From contig JAHHIC010000050.1 of the NCBI GenBank assembly GCA_019359035.1, forward strand, positions 1 through 64,000: 64,000 nt of DNA, read 5' to 3'. Position 1 is the first letter of the stretch. Each line of letters starts with the position of its first letter. Below the pieces are notes generated by a model that was not told the DNA's origin, searched no databases, and saw nothing but the letters and a program-made list of their open reading frames with translations. A program made the position numbers and the translations under genes. Shown here in pieces: positions 17,686 through 26,909 of the stretch. The DNA comes from Scytonematopsis contorta HA4267-MV1 (GTDB lineage Bacteria; Cyanobacteriota; Cyanobacteriia; Cyanobacteriales; Nostocaceae).

Positions 17686-18801
17686 ATGCCTTCAATAATG
17701 TCTTCTCACCTTCAAGCTGTCCAGAGTCGTGATGTCCGTATGTTGGGTATTAACCCCAATCACTGGTATGTTGTGCTTCGTAGCACAGAACTGGGACAAC
17801 AGCCTGTAGGTGTTACCCTCTGGAAACAACCCATCGTTCTATTTCGCGATCGCAAATCTCAAGTTCATGCATTGGAAGACCGCTGTCCCCACCGTCAAGT
17901 AAAGCTGAGTCACGGGAAAGTGGTTGGGGACGACTTAGAATGCGCTTATCACGGATGGAAATTTAATACATCGGGTAATTGTTCAGAAGTTCCTTACTTG
18001 GCAGAAAATCAAAAAATACCTAATTGTCAAATTCGTCGCTATCCCGTTAAAGAACAAGACGGTTTTATTTGGTTATTCCCCGTCCATGTAAATGGGCTAA
18101 ATACGGAGACATTTACGGAGACGTTACATGTAACGTCTCTACAACAACCAATGGGGCTTCCGGAATGGGAACATTTGAATTATATTGCCACCGTTGCTGT
18201 AATTAATTGTCAAGCACATTTTTCTTATTTAATTGAAAATCTGATGGACATGTATCACGGACATTTACATCAAGATTATCAAGCTTGGGCTTCAGCTGCA
18301 TTAGAAAATATTAAGGAAGATGATTATCGTGTCGATGCTTATTACATGGCTCAAAGTTATTACAAAATAGATAAAATTTGGTCTATTTCCCAGTTGTTTT
18401 TCCCAGCTTTAAGACGCTTGCACCCAGAACCATTGAACGTTAGTTATGTTTATCCTCACTGGGTTTCCACTTTGGGACAAGATTTTAAGATTTATTGTTT
18501 ACTATGCCCTATAAACGAGACCGAAACCAAGGCATATTTAATTCATTTTACTTCTTTAAATGCATTTTGGCGATTACATAAATTGCCAGTCAAATTTAGA
18601 AGATTTGTCAAAGAAAGCTTGTTTGGTTCCGCACAAAAATTACTTGATGGTTTAGTACGTCAGGATATAAAAATGATTGAAGAAGAACAACAAGCTTATT
18701 TACAAAATCCTAAAATAAAATCTTATGAGTTAAATAGGACTTTAGTGAGTGTACAAAAGTTGATACGTAGCCAAATGGCAAAATTGGCAGAATTGGAGTG
18801 A
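17686..18801 (+). CDS. Rieske [2Fe-2S] aromatic ring-hydroxylating-type oxygenase
   Basis: A 371-residue oxygenase alpha-subunit-like protein. The Rieske cluster ligands are CPHRQVKLSHG and CAYHGWKF (Cys-x-His ... Cys-x2-His) near residues 67-90. The mononuclear iron region is NLMDMYHGHLHQDY near residue 186. It resembles cyanobacterial Rieske monooxygenases of the PaO/Tic55/CAO class; substrate unknown. A GTAGAGAC-family palindrome has been absorbed in frame at 18117-18142, adding ETLHVTSL between the Rieske and catalytic domains. The ATG at 17686 is used, but ATG 17698 (MSSHLQ) has the AGGA at a more normal spacing and may be the true start. Confidence 0.85.
   Translation: MPSIMSSHLQAVQSRDVRMLGINPNHWYVVLRSTELGQQPVGVTLWKQPIVLFRDRKSQVHALEDRCPHRQVKLSHGKVVGDDLECAYHGWKFNTSGNCSEVPYLAENQKIPNCQIRRYPVKEQDGFIWLFPVHVNGLNTETFTETLHVTSLQQPMGLPEWEHLNYIATVAVINCQAHFSYLIENLMDMYHGHLHQDYQAWASAALENIKEDDYRVDAYYMAQSYYKIDKIWSISQLFFPALRRLHPEPLNVSYVYPHWVSTLGQDFKIYCLLCPINETETKAYLIHFTSLNAFWRLHKLPVKFRRFVKESLFGSAQKLLDGLVRQDIKMIEEEQQAYLQNPKIKSYELNRTLVSVQKLIRSQMAKLAELE
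18117..18142. repeat. In-frame palindrome copy inside the Rieske oxygenase gene
   Basis: GGAGACGTTACAT followed by its reverse complement-type arm ending GTCTCTAC, entirely within the coding sequence and read as ETLHVTSL (from about codon 145). A further left-half trace (CGGAGAC) lies 15 bp upstream. The reading frame is kept open across the repeat. Confidence 0.9.
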
Positions 18802-19019
18802 TTTTAGCAGTGTCAAAAAATTTAATCCGTGTATGTGCAAACAACTAAGATTACCAAGACCAAATAATTAATATAATCAGTATTATTTTTATAATATATA
18901 CATAAATGTAAAGATAAATTAATCTTTTAGGAGAGTGTAAATAAATAAAGTAACAAAGATGATAACAGACAATAAATTAAAAATTTTTGTTTCTGTTTCA
19001 ACAGGAATATAAGAATACT

Positions 19020-19220
19020 ATGAAAAAAGTAAAAACTATATCAAACCCAAATGTTGCAGAAATCAAAGAAATGATTTTACAACTACCTCAAAAGCAAATT
19101 TTGGCACTAATCTCAGAAATTGAGGAAGAAATAGACTGGATGGCAATAACGCAACTGGCTGAAATGGGATTTAAGGAATGGAACGACCCAGAGGAAAATA
19201 TTTATGATAAATACCAGTGA
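19020..19220 (+). CDS. Small antitoxin-like hypothetical protein
   Basis: A 66-residue protein (MKKVKTISNPNVAEI...), helix-rich and acidic at the C terminus. The EIKEMILQLPQKQILALISEIEEEIDW segment recalls small cyanobacterial proteins found beside toxin genes, but no toxin follows: the next gene is a kinase 91 bp downstream. The start ATG at 19020 was chosen over an upstream in-frame codon because of its normal N terminus. Family not firmly recognised. Confidence 0.5.
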   Translation: MKKVKTISNPNVAEIKEMILQLPQKQILALISEIEEEIDWMAITQLAEMGFKEWNDPEENIYDKYQ

Positions 19221-19311
19221 CTACTAAGTGATATATAATACTATCCTATACATATAGTCAATAACTAGGTCACAATAGAGAAGATATGTATTTGCATAGC
19301 ATCACCATGCC

Positions 19312-20445
19312 ATGAGCTATTGCCTGAATCCCCAGTGTCGTCATCCTCAAAATCCCGATAACGATGATTTTTGTGTAAGTTGTGGTTCAAAGCTACTACT
19401 TAGAGAACGCTACCGAGCCATTAAACCTATAGGAAATGGTGGTTTTGGTAGAACTTTTTTGGCTGTGGACGAAGATAAACCTTCAAAACCGTTTTGTGTA
19501 ATTAAACAGTTTTACCCCCAATCGCAAGGTGTTAGCACCATGCAGAAAGCGGAGGAGTTGTTTAACCATGAAGCGGTGCGTTTGGAGGAATTGGGTCAAC
19601 ATCCTCAAATTCCATCACTTTTAGCTCATTTTACTTTAGATAAAAGACAGTACCTCGTACAGGAATTTATCGACGGGCAAAATTTATTGCAGGAATTGTC
19701 GCAACAAGGGACATTTAACGAAGGTCAAATTCGCCGATTGTTGACTGATTTATTGCCTGTGCTGCACTTTTGCCATGAAAGACAGGTAATTCACCGCGAT
19801 ATTAAGCCAGAAAATATTATTTTACGAGTAAAAGATATCAAATCGGTTCTAGTAGATTTTGGGGCTTCCAAATTTGTGGCTAATAATAGCCCTGATGCGA
19901 GTGGAACTATTATTGGTAGCCAAGAATATATGGCTCCAGAGCAACTAAGAGGAAATGCTATTTTTGCTAGTGATATTTATAGTTTAGGTGCTACTTGCGT
20001 TCGTTTATTAACTGGACGTGTTCCTTTTGAATGTTACGACGTTCATAATGGTATTTGGTACTGGGAAAAATATGTTCCCACTAACGTAAGTAATGAGTTA
20101 ATTCTTGTTATCAATAAAATGTTAGAAAACGCCCCAGTGAATCGCTATAAAACAGCAGGGGAAGTTTTAAGAGACTTAGGTCAAAATTCATCAGTTATTG
20201 TTCCAAATACGATAATCACAAAACCAACAACTCAATCATTACCTACTTCACCACCCGTTACAATACTTCACAAAACCCAGAGCCAAATAGACAGGGAACT
20301 AGAAGAAATGAAAACAATGTTTCTTAATAAAGCGAAACCTCAAAATCAACCTCCAAATCCGTCGCAACAATCACAAACTAAATCAGTAAAGAAAAATGTT
20401 ATTGATGATGAACTGGATGAGTTGAGGGAAAAATACAAGGAATGA
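19312..20445 (+). CDS. Serine/threonine protein kinase with N-terminal zinc ribbon
   Basis: A 377-residue soluble kinase. A short zinc ribbon opens the protein (CLNPQCRHPQNPDNDDFCVSC, four Cys). The kinase domain follows: IGNGGFGRTFLAVDE, catalytic HRDIKPENIILR, LVDFGASKF, GTIIGSQEYMAPEQ. From residue 285 a Ser/Pro/Gln-rich, partly coiled-coil tail (about 95 residues) replaces the WD40 or TPR domains common in relatives. This zinc-ribbon kinase layout is a cyanobacterial signature. Targets unknown. No sensor domain is visible. Confidence 0.9.
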   Translation: MSYCLNPQCRHPQNPDNDDFCVSCGSKLLLRERYRAIKPIGNGGFGRTFLAVDEDKPSKPFCVIKQFYPQSQGVSTMQKAEELFNHEAVRLEELGQHPQIPSLLAHFTLDKRQYLVQEFIDGQNLLQELSQQGTFNEGQIRRLLTDLLPVLHFCHERQVIHRDIKPENIILRVKDIKSVLVDFGASKFVANNSPDASGTIIGSQEYMAPEQLRGNAIFASDIYSLGATCVRLLTGRVPFECYDVHNGIWYWEKYVPTNVSNELILVINKMLENAPVNRYKTAGEVLRDLGQNSSVIVPNTIITKPTTQSLPTSPPVTILHKTQSQIDRELEEMKTMFLNKAKPQNQPPNPSQQSQTKSVKKNVIDDELDELREKYKE

Positions 20446-20678
20446 TGACTGTTGACTGATGACGGTTGACGGTTGACTAAATGAAAGCGGAGGAGCTTGC
20501 TTCGTTCTTCCCCACTTCTGCTATAGGAAGCGCTACGCTCCAAGAAGTGAACGCGCAGCATCCGCTTACGAATACGCGACGACAATTAATCATTATCAGT
20601 CAACCGTCAACCGTCAACAGTCAACCGTCAACAGTCAACAGTCAACCGTCAACAGTCAACCGTCAACCACTAACAAAT
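20446..20678. repeat. GTCAACC 7-bp repeat stretch in the kinase-gnd gap
   Basis: A run of TTGACGG/TTGACTG 7-mers at about 20449-20478 faces about thirteen GTCAACC/GTCAACA units at 20598-20668. The two blocks are complementary and could form a long hairpin. Between them (about 20520-20585) lies a piece resembling dispersed cyanobacterial REP-like DNA (AGGAAGCGCTACGCTCC). A 105-codon plus-strand frame here is not a gene. The 7-bp repeat recurs at 48285-48432. Confidence 0.85.
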
Positions 20679-22109
20679 TTAATGTTTCGCTTCAGTAATG
20701 GGCACCCATTCGGTGTGGAATTTGCCTTCTTTATCAACACGCTCGTAGGTATGTGCGCCGAAGTAGTCGCGTTGTGCTTGAGTGAGGTTTTGGGGTAAAC
20801 GCTCGCGACGGTAACTGTCGAAGTAGTCCAAAGAAGCGCTAAATGCTGGTACAGGAATACCTAATGCAGCAGCGGTCATAATTACATCTCGCCAAGCTGC
20901 TTGTCTGTCAAGAATTGTTTGTTTAAATTCTGGAGCCAAAAGCAGGTTAGGTAATGTTGGATTTTCGTTAAAGGCGTTCTTAATTTTGTTCAAGAAACCT
21001 GCACGGATGATACAGCCACCCTTCCAAATACGTGCCATTTCACTTAAATTCAGGTTCCAAGTGTAAGTTGAGGAAGCTGTATTTAACAGTGCCATCCCTT
21101 GTGCATAGGAACAAATTTTGGAGCAGTATAATGCATCCCGTACCTTGTTGATAAACTCTTTGGTATCTCCACCCCATTTACCGCTAGGCCCGGTAAGTTG
21201 TTTGGATGCTGCTATACGCTCTTGTCTAATAGAAGACATAATCCGAGAGTTAACCGCAGCTGTAATTGTAGGTATCGCAACCCCTAACTCCAATGCGGTT
21301 TGAATTGTCCAACGTCCGGTTCCTTTTTGTCCGGCTGCGTCTACAATCAAATCTACCAGAGGGATACCAGTACCTGGGTCGGTGTAAGGGAAGATATTTG
21401 CTGTAATCTCAATCAAGAAGGAATTGAGTTCATCGGTAGTGTTCCACTCGCTAAATACTTCATGTAGTTGCTGAGCAGTAAGTCCTGCAGCGTTTTTTAG
21501 CAAGTCATAGGCTTCAGCAATTAATTGCATATCGCCATACTCAATACCGTTGTGAACCATTTTCACGTAGTGACCTGCACCACCTGGACCTACGTAAGTA
21601 ACGCAAGCGCCATCATCAACTTGGGCAGCAATTTTTGTGAAAATAGGTGAAAGGTATTCGTAAGAAGTATCTGTACCACCTGGCATCAGCGAAGGACCGT
21701 TAAGTGCGCCTTCTTCACCACCACTGACGCCCATACCGATATATCTAAAACCTGCGGGTTCTAATTCTTTCGTGCGACGGTCAGTATCTTCAAACCAAGA
21801 GTTGCCACCGTCGATAATAATATCACCCGGCTCCAACATTGGTTTCAATTGGTCAATCACCGCATCAACGGGTTTACCTGCTTGTACCATCACTAGAATT
21901 CGACGGGGACGTTCCAGAGCAGCAACGAAGTCTTTAAGGTCAAAAGCGGCCTTCACGTTTCTACCAACGGCACGTTCCGCCATAAACTTGTCGGTTTTGT
22001 CGCGTGAACGATTATAAACCGCGATGGGGAAGCCATTACGCTCAACGTTAAGAGCTATATTTTCGCCCATTACGGCCAAACCAATCACACCAAAGCTTTG
22101 TAGAGTCAT
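20679..22109 (-). CDS. gnd: 6-phosphogluconate dehydrogenase, decarboxylating
   Basis: A 476-residue enzyme of the oxidative pentose phosphate pathway, giving ribulose-5-phosphate, CO2 and NADPH. The N-terminal Rossmann motif is FGVIGLAVMGENIALN. Further signatures are the substrate block GPSLMPGGT, the catalytic Lys-His region GAGHYVKMVHNGIEYGDMQLIAEAY, and the family signature ITANIFPYTDPGTGIPLVDLIVDAAGQKGTGRWT. The C terminus is full length. Such genes supply NADPH in the dark and in heterocysts. Its 3' end abuts the 7-bp repeat block. Confidence 0.97.
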   Translation of the reverse strand: MTLQSFGVIGLAVMGENIALNVERNGFPIAVYNRSRDKTDKFMAERAVGRNVKAAFDLKDFVAALERPRRILVMVQAGKPVDAVIDQLKPMLEPGDIIIDGGNSWFEDTDRRTKELEPAGFRYIGMGVSGGEEGALNGPSLMPGGTDTSYEYLSPIFTKIAAQVDDGACVTYVGPGGAGHYVKMVHNGIEYGDMQLIAEAYDLLKNAAGLTAQQLHEVFSEWNTTDELNSFLIEITANIFPYTDPGTGIPLVDLIVDAAGQKGTGRWTIQTALELGVAIPTITAAVNSRIMSSIRQERIAASKQLTGPSGKWGGDTKEFINKVRDALYCSKICSYAQGMALLNTASSTYTWNLNLSEMARIWKGGCIIRAGFLNKIKNAFNENPTLPNLLLAPEFKQTILDRQAAWRDVIMTAAALGIPVPAFSASLDYFDSYRRERLPQNLTQAQRDYFGAHTYERVDKEGKFHTEWVPITEAKH

Positions 22110-22547
22110 AAAATTTGCTGGCTAACTTGTGCGGTTGTTTTCATCTTTAGGGTAGTCCGAGATTTTCCGTTCTCCCCTAAAGAAGACATTAAGAGTTGAA
22201 GAAGAATACAAAAACCCAAATTTGACACAAATAACTAATTTAAATTTGTGTCAGAATTCACAATTTGCTTGCAAAACTTGCACAATTGAGTAGGGAAATA
22301 AATGGGGAGACTGTCTTTGGCCCGTTGGGAATAGGGACTAGGGATTGTGGTATACGGAATAAGGAGCGATAATTCTGTATTTTGAATTTTTAGTCCTTAA
22401 ATCTATTTCTCCTGACCCCAACCTCTAACCCCCTAACTGTAACCCTAAAACCCTATTCCCTAGCTTCTAGTCCCTAAGGATAACATTTGTAAAAGTAGCT
22501 AGTGGATAATTTCCATAAAACTACGAACTGTAAGGAGTAACCACAAA
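22110..22547. other. Intergenic region between divergent gnd and ycf66
   Basis: 438 bp between divergent genes, holding both promoters. A GGACTAGGGATT segment near 22327 and a CCTAGCTTCTAGTCCCTAA segment near 22458 are imperfectly complementary and look like dispersed repeat debris. An AAATTTGTGTC-type inverted repeat lies near 22212-22250 and could be an operator. No gene is supported. Confidence 0.4.
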
Positions 22548-23507
22548 ATGCTGGCACATATCCTGGCGTTGGCGGTAGGTCTTGGTAGCCTAGCTATATA
22601 TTTGGCGGCTTTCTTTTTCCCTGAAATCCACCGCAAGAATGATTTTATCTGGAGTGGTGTCGGGCTTTTTTACGCCTTGATTTTATGGGTCTTTGCACGT
22701 CGTATTACAGGAGGACTTTTTCTCGGTCATGTGGCGTCTGTATCGTTGTTGGGTTGGTCTGTAACCCAAACTCTGCAACTACGTCGCCAATTGACTCCCA
22801 AGCCACAACAAACCGAAGTAGCCAAAACTGAAGCAGCCAGTACCGAGGCAGCTAAAATTACTAGTGCTAAAACTACTAAGGTTTCCCTTCCACAACGAGT
22901 TGGTCAAGCTTTTAAAGGAGTTGGTGGTGCTGTCGGTGGTACTATTGGTAACATTGGTAATGTTTTTAAAAGAACTCCCAAAGCACCTAAAGCTGATAAA
23001 AAAAGTACTACATCTGTTCCGAGTAGTGATGTTATTGCGGCTGAACCAGAGGCTCGTAAAGCTGACGAGTCTACCCCAACTGAGATAGCACAGGATACAG
23101 AGGTAAAAGCAGTCGATGCAATTGCTGATGTTAAAGCTTCTATTGCTACCGAAAGCGAAACGCCTAAGGTTGAATTTGTTACCTTTGCCCCAGAAGTCCC
23201 GAAAGCAGAGCCGACAGTCATTATAGAAGAAGCAGGGGTAAAAGCAGTTGATGTAATTACTGGTCTAAAAGCATCAATTATTACTGAATCAGACGCATCA
23301 CAAACACAGGTTAATACCCCACAAATTAACGCGGTTGATGCAATTGCTGCCATTAAAGCGTCAATTCTTTACGAGTCTGAAACAACTAAGCCATCTGAAC
23401 AAAATACTGTTTTGATGACTAACCAACCAACCGTTTTGGTGACCAACCAACCAACCAATCTTCAAACTGATGACACGTTGCTACCTGACACACCAGGAGC
23501 TTCTTAG
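22548..23507 (+). CDS. Ycf66 family protein with repetitive C-terminal tail
   Basis: A 319-residue protein. The first ~85 residues hold three hydrophobic segments (MLAHILALAVGLGSLAIYL, WSGVGLFYALILWV, LFLGHVASVSLLGWSVTQTL), the Ycf66 domain found in cyanobacteria and some plastids, function unknown. The rest is low complexity, rich in Ala, Thr, Glu and Lys. It contains three diverged repeats of about 20 residues beginning AVDAIADVKAS, AVDVITGLKAS and AVDAIAAIKAS. Tail length varies in the family. The start has AAGGAG upstream (22533). ileS follows on the same strand after 207 bp containing a palindrome, so it is probably separate. Confidence 0.85.
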   Translation: MLAHILALAVGLGSLAIYLAAFFFPEIHRKNDFIWSGVGLFYALILWVFARRITGGLFLGHVASVSLLGWSVTQTLQLRRQLTPKPQQTEVAKTEAASTEAAKITSAKTTKVSLPQRVGQAFKGVGGAVGGTIGNIGNVFKRTPKAPKADKKSTTSVPSSDVIAAEPEARKADESTPTEIAQDTEVKAVDAIADVKASIATESETPKVEFVTFAPEVPKAEPTVIIEEAGVKAVDVITGLKASIITESDASQTQVNTPQINAVDAIAAIKASILYESETTKPSEQNTVLMTNQPTVLVTNQPTNLQTDDTLLPDTPGAS

Positions 23508-23544
23508 TGTTGATTGTTGACGGTTAGTTGTAAATTTATCAAAT

Positions 23545-23572
23545 GTAGAGACGTGACATGTCACGTCTCTAC
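23545..23572. repeat. GTAGAGAC palindrome, GTGACA-core copy
   Basis: A perfect 28-bp palindrome between ycf66 and ileS. Relative to the GTTACA-core copies both arms changed together (T to G and A to C), so pairing is preserved. It may act as the ycf66 terminator. Confidence 0.9.
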
Positions 23573-23714
23573 AATAATAATCAACATTTCCACCAAAATA
23601 TTACAACTGTATTACAATATGAAGTATGGATTTTGATATTTTATTGAACACCTGGGATTTTCTCACCGATAATAGTGAGAATCTAACTCTTTATTTTTTC
23701 GTTAAATCATCACT

Positions 23715-26615
23715 GTGACAGAAACTGGAACCTACAAAAATACGGTAAATCTCCCTCAGACGAAATTTGATATGCGGGCTAATGCGACTAAGCGTGAGCC
23801 TGAAATCCAAAAATTTTGGGAAGATAATAAAATTTACGAACGCCTGTCTCAAGAAAATCCAGGCGAATTATTTATACTACACGATGGGCCACCTTATGCT
23901 AATGGTTCGTTGCATATTGGTCATGCTTTAAATAAGATTCTTAAAGACATTATTAATCGGTATCAACTGTTGCGTGGACGTAAAGTTCGCTACGTTCCTG
24001 GGTGGGATTGTCACGGTCTACCGATTGAGTTGAAAGTGTTACAAAGTATGAAGCAAGCCGAGCGGCAAAGTTTAACGCCTTTGGGTTTGCGGCAAAAAGC
24101 TAGAGATTTTGCTTTGGCTGCGGTGGATGACCAGCGTAAAAGTTTTAAACGTTACGGGGTTTGGGGTGATTGGGAACATCCGTACTTAACTATGTCACCT
24201 GAGTATGAAGCAGCTCAAGTGGGTGTTTTCGGTGAGATGTTAAATAAGGGTTATATTTACCGTGGTTTGAAGCCTGTTTATTGGAGTCCCAGTTCTAATA
24301 CTGCTTTGGCTGAGGCTGAGCTGGAATACTCTGAAGCTCATACTTCTCGCAGTATTTATGTTGCTTTTGGGATGGTTAGTTTGTCGGAGGGGGTTAAGTC
24401 TCAACTGGGTGAGTTTTTGCCTGAGTTGGGTGTGGCTATCTGGACGACTACTCCTTGGACAATTCCTGCTAATTTGGCTGTGGCTTTGAATCCTGAGCTT
24501 AATTATTCGGTGGTGGAAGTATCACGCAAAGCGGCAGAGACGCAAAGTGAAGAGGTTGGCTTAGAATTTGGTTTTAAATTCTTGATTGTGGCTACCGATT
24601 TGGTGGAGCGTCTTTCTGATACTTTGGGGGTCAATTTAACGGTTAAGGCTACTGTTAAAGGAAAGGAGTTGGAAAATTCTACTTATCGCCATCCTTTGTT
24701 TGATAGGGTAAGCCCTGTTGTGATTGGTGGTGATTATGTAACTACTGATTCTGGTACTGGTTTAGTTCACACTGCTCCCGGCCATGGTCAGGATGACTAT
24801 ATCGTTGGTCAGCGTTACGGTTTGCCTATTTTAGCTCCTGTGGATGATAATGGTAATTTTACTGAAGAAGCTGGTCAATTTGCTGGGTTGAATGTTTTGG
24901 GTGATGGTAACCAAGCGGTTATTGATGCTTTAAAAGCTGCTAATTGTTTATTGAAGGAGGAAGCTTACGTTCATAAGTATCCCTATGATTGGCGTACAAA
25001 GAAACCAACTATTGTTAGGGCTACGGAACAGTGGTTTGCTTCGGTGGAAGGTTTTAGGGATGAGGCTTTAAAGGCAATTTCTTCTGTTAAGTGGGTTCCG
25101 GTTCAAGGTGAAAATCGTATTACACCGATGGTGGCTGACCGCTCTGATTGGTGTATTTCTCGTCAGCGCAATTGGGGTGTACCTATCCCTGTGTTTTATG
25201 ATGAGGAAACTGGGGAGCCTTTATTAAATCAGGAAACTATTGCTCACATTCAAGCTATTTTTGCTGAGAAGGGTTCTGATGCTTGGTGGGAACTTTCGGT
25301 AGATGAGTTGTTGCCAGAGAAGTATCGTGGTAATGGTAAAAAATACCGTAAAAGTACTGACACTATGGATGTGTGGTTTGATTCTGGGTCTTCATGGGCT
25401 GCGGTTGCTGAGCAGCGTAGCGAGTTAGATTACCCAGTAGAAATGTACTTGGAAGGTTCAGACCAACATCGTGGATGGTTCCAGTCGAGTTTGTTAACTA
25501 GTGTTGCGGTTAAAGGTTGTGCTCCTTATAAGACTGTGTTAACTCATGGGTTTACTTTGGATGAACAAGGACGCAAGCAAAGTAAATCTTTGGGGAATGT
25601 GATTGACCCACAGATTGTAATTGAAGGTGGTAAAAATCAAAAAGAAGAACCCGGATATGGTGCGGATGTATTGCGGTTGTGGTGTTCATCGGTAGATTAT
25701 ACGAACGACCAACGTTTGGGTAAAAATACTCTTAAACAGTTGGTGGATATTAGAAATAAAATTCGCAATACGGTACGGTTTTTGTTGGGGAATTTACATG
25801 ATTTTGACCCCGAAAAAGATGCAGTTCCCTATGAAGAATTGCCTGCACTTGACCGTTATATGTTGTACCGAATGACTGAGGTGTTTAAGGAAGTTACGGA
25901 TGCGTTTGATACGTTCCAATTTTTCCGCTTTTTCCAAACAGTGCAAAACTTCTGTGTGGTGGATTTATCCAATTTTTATTTGGATGTTGCTAAGGATAGG
26001 TTGTATATCAGTGCCGCTAAATCTTTCCGTCGTCGCAGTTGTCAAACGGTTTTAAGTATTGCTTTGGAGAATTTAGCACAGTCTATTGCTCCTGTTTTGC
26101 CTCATACGGCTGAGGATATTTGGCAATTTATTCCTTATAAAACACCTTATAAATCAGTGTTTGAGGCTGGTTGGGTGAAGTTGGATGAAAAATGGCAGAA
26201 TCCTGAATCATCTGGTTTTTGGCAACAAGTGCGGGATATTCGCGATGATGTTAATAAGGTGCTGGAACAAGCCAGGATAGATAAGATGATTGGCTCTTCT
26301 TTGGAAGCCAAAATTTTACTTTATGTTGGTTCGGAAGAATTGCGTAATGCACTCAAGCCTATGAGCGAAGGTAATAATGGTGTGGACGAGTTGCGCTACA
26401 TGTTTATTTCTTCGCAGGTGGAACTTTTGGAAACTCCCGCAAAATTGGAAGGAGTGAAGTATCAATCACGGTCGGAAAAATGGTCTATTGGTGTAGTTAA
26501 TGCTGATGGACAGAAGTGTGACCGTTGTTGGAATTACTCGACTCATGTCGGGGAATCAGCGGAACATCCTTTGATTTGCGAGCGGTGTGTTTCCGCGTTG
26601 TCTGGGGAGTTTTGA
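23715..26615 (+). CDS. ileS: Isoleucyl-tRNA synthetase
   Basis: A 966-residue class I synthetase charging tRNA-Ile. The HIGH-type motif is PPYANGSLHIGHALNKILKD near residue 60 and the KMSKS-type motif is GRKQSKSLGNVIDP near residue 620. The editing domain (WTTTPWTIPANLAVAL ... GTGLVHTAPGHGQDDY) and the C-terminal zinc Cys pairs (CDRCWNY and CERC) are present. The GTG at 23715 gives the usual TETGTYKNTVNLPQTKF start. A hairpin plus T-run at 26767 is the likely terminator. Confidence 0.98.
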   Translation: MTETGTYKNTVNLPQTKFDMRANATKREPEIQKFWEDNKIYERLSQENPGELFILHDGPPYANGSLHIGHALNKILKDIINRYQLLRGRKVRYVPGWDCHGLPIELKVLQSMKQAERQSLTPLGLRQKARDFALAAVDDQRKSFKRYGVWGDWEHPYLTMSPEYEAAQVGVFGEMLNKGYIYRGLKPVYWSPSSNTALAEAELEYSEAHTSRSIYVAFGMVSLSEGVKSQLGEFLPELGVAIWTTTPWTIPANLAVALNPELNYSVVEVSRKAAETQSEEVGLEFGFKFLIVATDLVERLSDTLGVNLTVKATVKGKELENSTYRHPLFDRVSPVVIGGDYVTTDSGTGLVHTAPGHGQDDYIVGQRYGLPILAPVDDNGNFTEEAGQFAGLNVLGDGNQAVIDALKAANCLLKEEAYVHKYPYDWRTKKPTIVRATEQWFASVEGFRDEALKAISSVKWVPVQGENRITPMVADRSDWCISRQRNWGVPIPVFYDEETGEPLLNQETIAHIQAIFAEKGSDAWWELSVDELLPEKYRGNGKKYRKSTDTMDVWFDSGSSWAAVAEQRSELDYPVEMYLEGSDQHRGWFQSSLLTSVAVKGCAPYKTVLTHGFTLDEQGRKQSKSLGNVIDPQIVIEGGKNQKEEPGYGADVLRLWCSSVDYTNDQRLGKNTLKQLVDIRNKIRNTVRFLLGNLHDFDPEKDAVPYEELPALDRYMLYRMTEVFKEVTDAFDTFQFFRFFQTVQNFCVVDLSNFYLDVAKDRLYISAAKSFRRRSCQTVLSIALENLAQSIAPVLPHTAEDIWQFIPYKTPYKSVFEAGWVKLDEKWQNPESSGFWQQVRDIRDDVNKVLEQARIDKMIGSSLEAKILLYVGSEELRNALKPMSEGNNGVDELRYMFISSQVELLETPAKLEGVKYQSRSEKWSIGVVNADGQKCDRCWNYSTHVGESAEHPLICERCVSALSGEF

Positions 26616-26675
26616 ACACCCCAAATGTTGTAGTGCAGGCTGGAAGGGCTGCTATTAAACTCTCCGAAAAAGAAT

Positions 26676-26703
26676 GTAGAGACGTTACATGTAACGTCTC
26701 TAC
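26676..26703. repeat. GTAGAGAC palindrome, GTTACA-core copy
   Basis: A perfect 28-bp palindrome 60 bp after ileS. It is non-coding, but the same DNA word is read as ETLHVTS in the Rieske and porin genes. Confidence 0.9.
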
Positions 26704-26766
26704 ATGGGTTTCACCCTTCACGATTTGCTTAACCGAGCAGTATTGAGATGTCTATTACATACTGAA

Positions 26767-26783
26767 GGGAGCAAGATGCTCCC
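26767..26783 (+). terminator. Probable rho-independent terminator after ileS
   Basis: GGGAGCA, loop AGA, TGCTCCC is a perfect 7-bp stem, followed by a T-rich tract (ACTTATTTTTTC). It lies 150 bp downstream of the ileS stop. The same motif is also common in cyanobacterial intergenic repeats. Confidence 0.6.
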
Positions 26784-26909
26784 ACTACTTATTTTTTCAA
26801 AAATTGGAAATTGTCTTAATAATAATTTTATGTCTCTAAATATACTTTTTATTTGAAAATCAAAAAACCTTGCTTTATGATGATTAAATTCTCATGTCAG
26901 GGCTAATTT

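Noticed and set aside
20481-20798. 105-codon plus-strand gene
   Set aside because: It translates the GTCAACC repeat (repeated QPSTVNS) and runs into the gnd gene.
23573-23714. T-box leader upstream of ileS
   Set aside because: No specifier or T-box consensus seen, and cyanobacteria are not known to use this control.
26497-26746. Short genes around the ileS end
   Set aside because: They overlap ileS and read through the palindrome; the ETLHVTS match is a DNA effect only.
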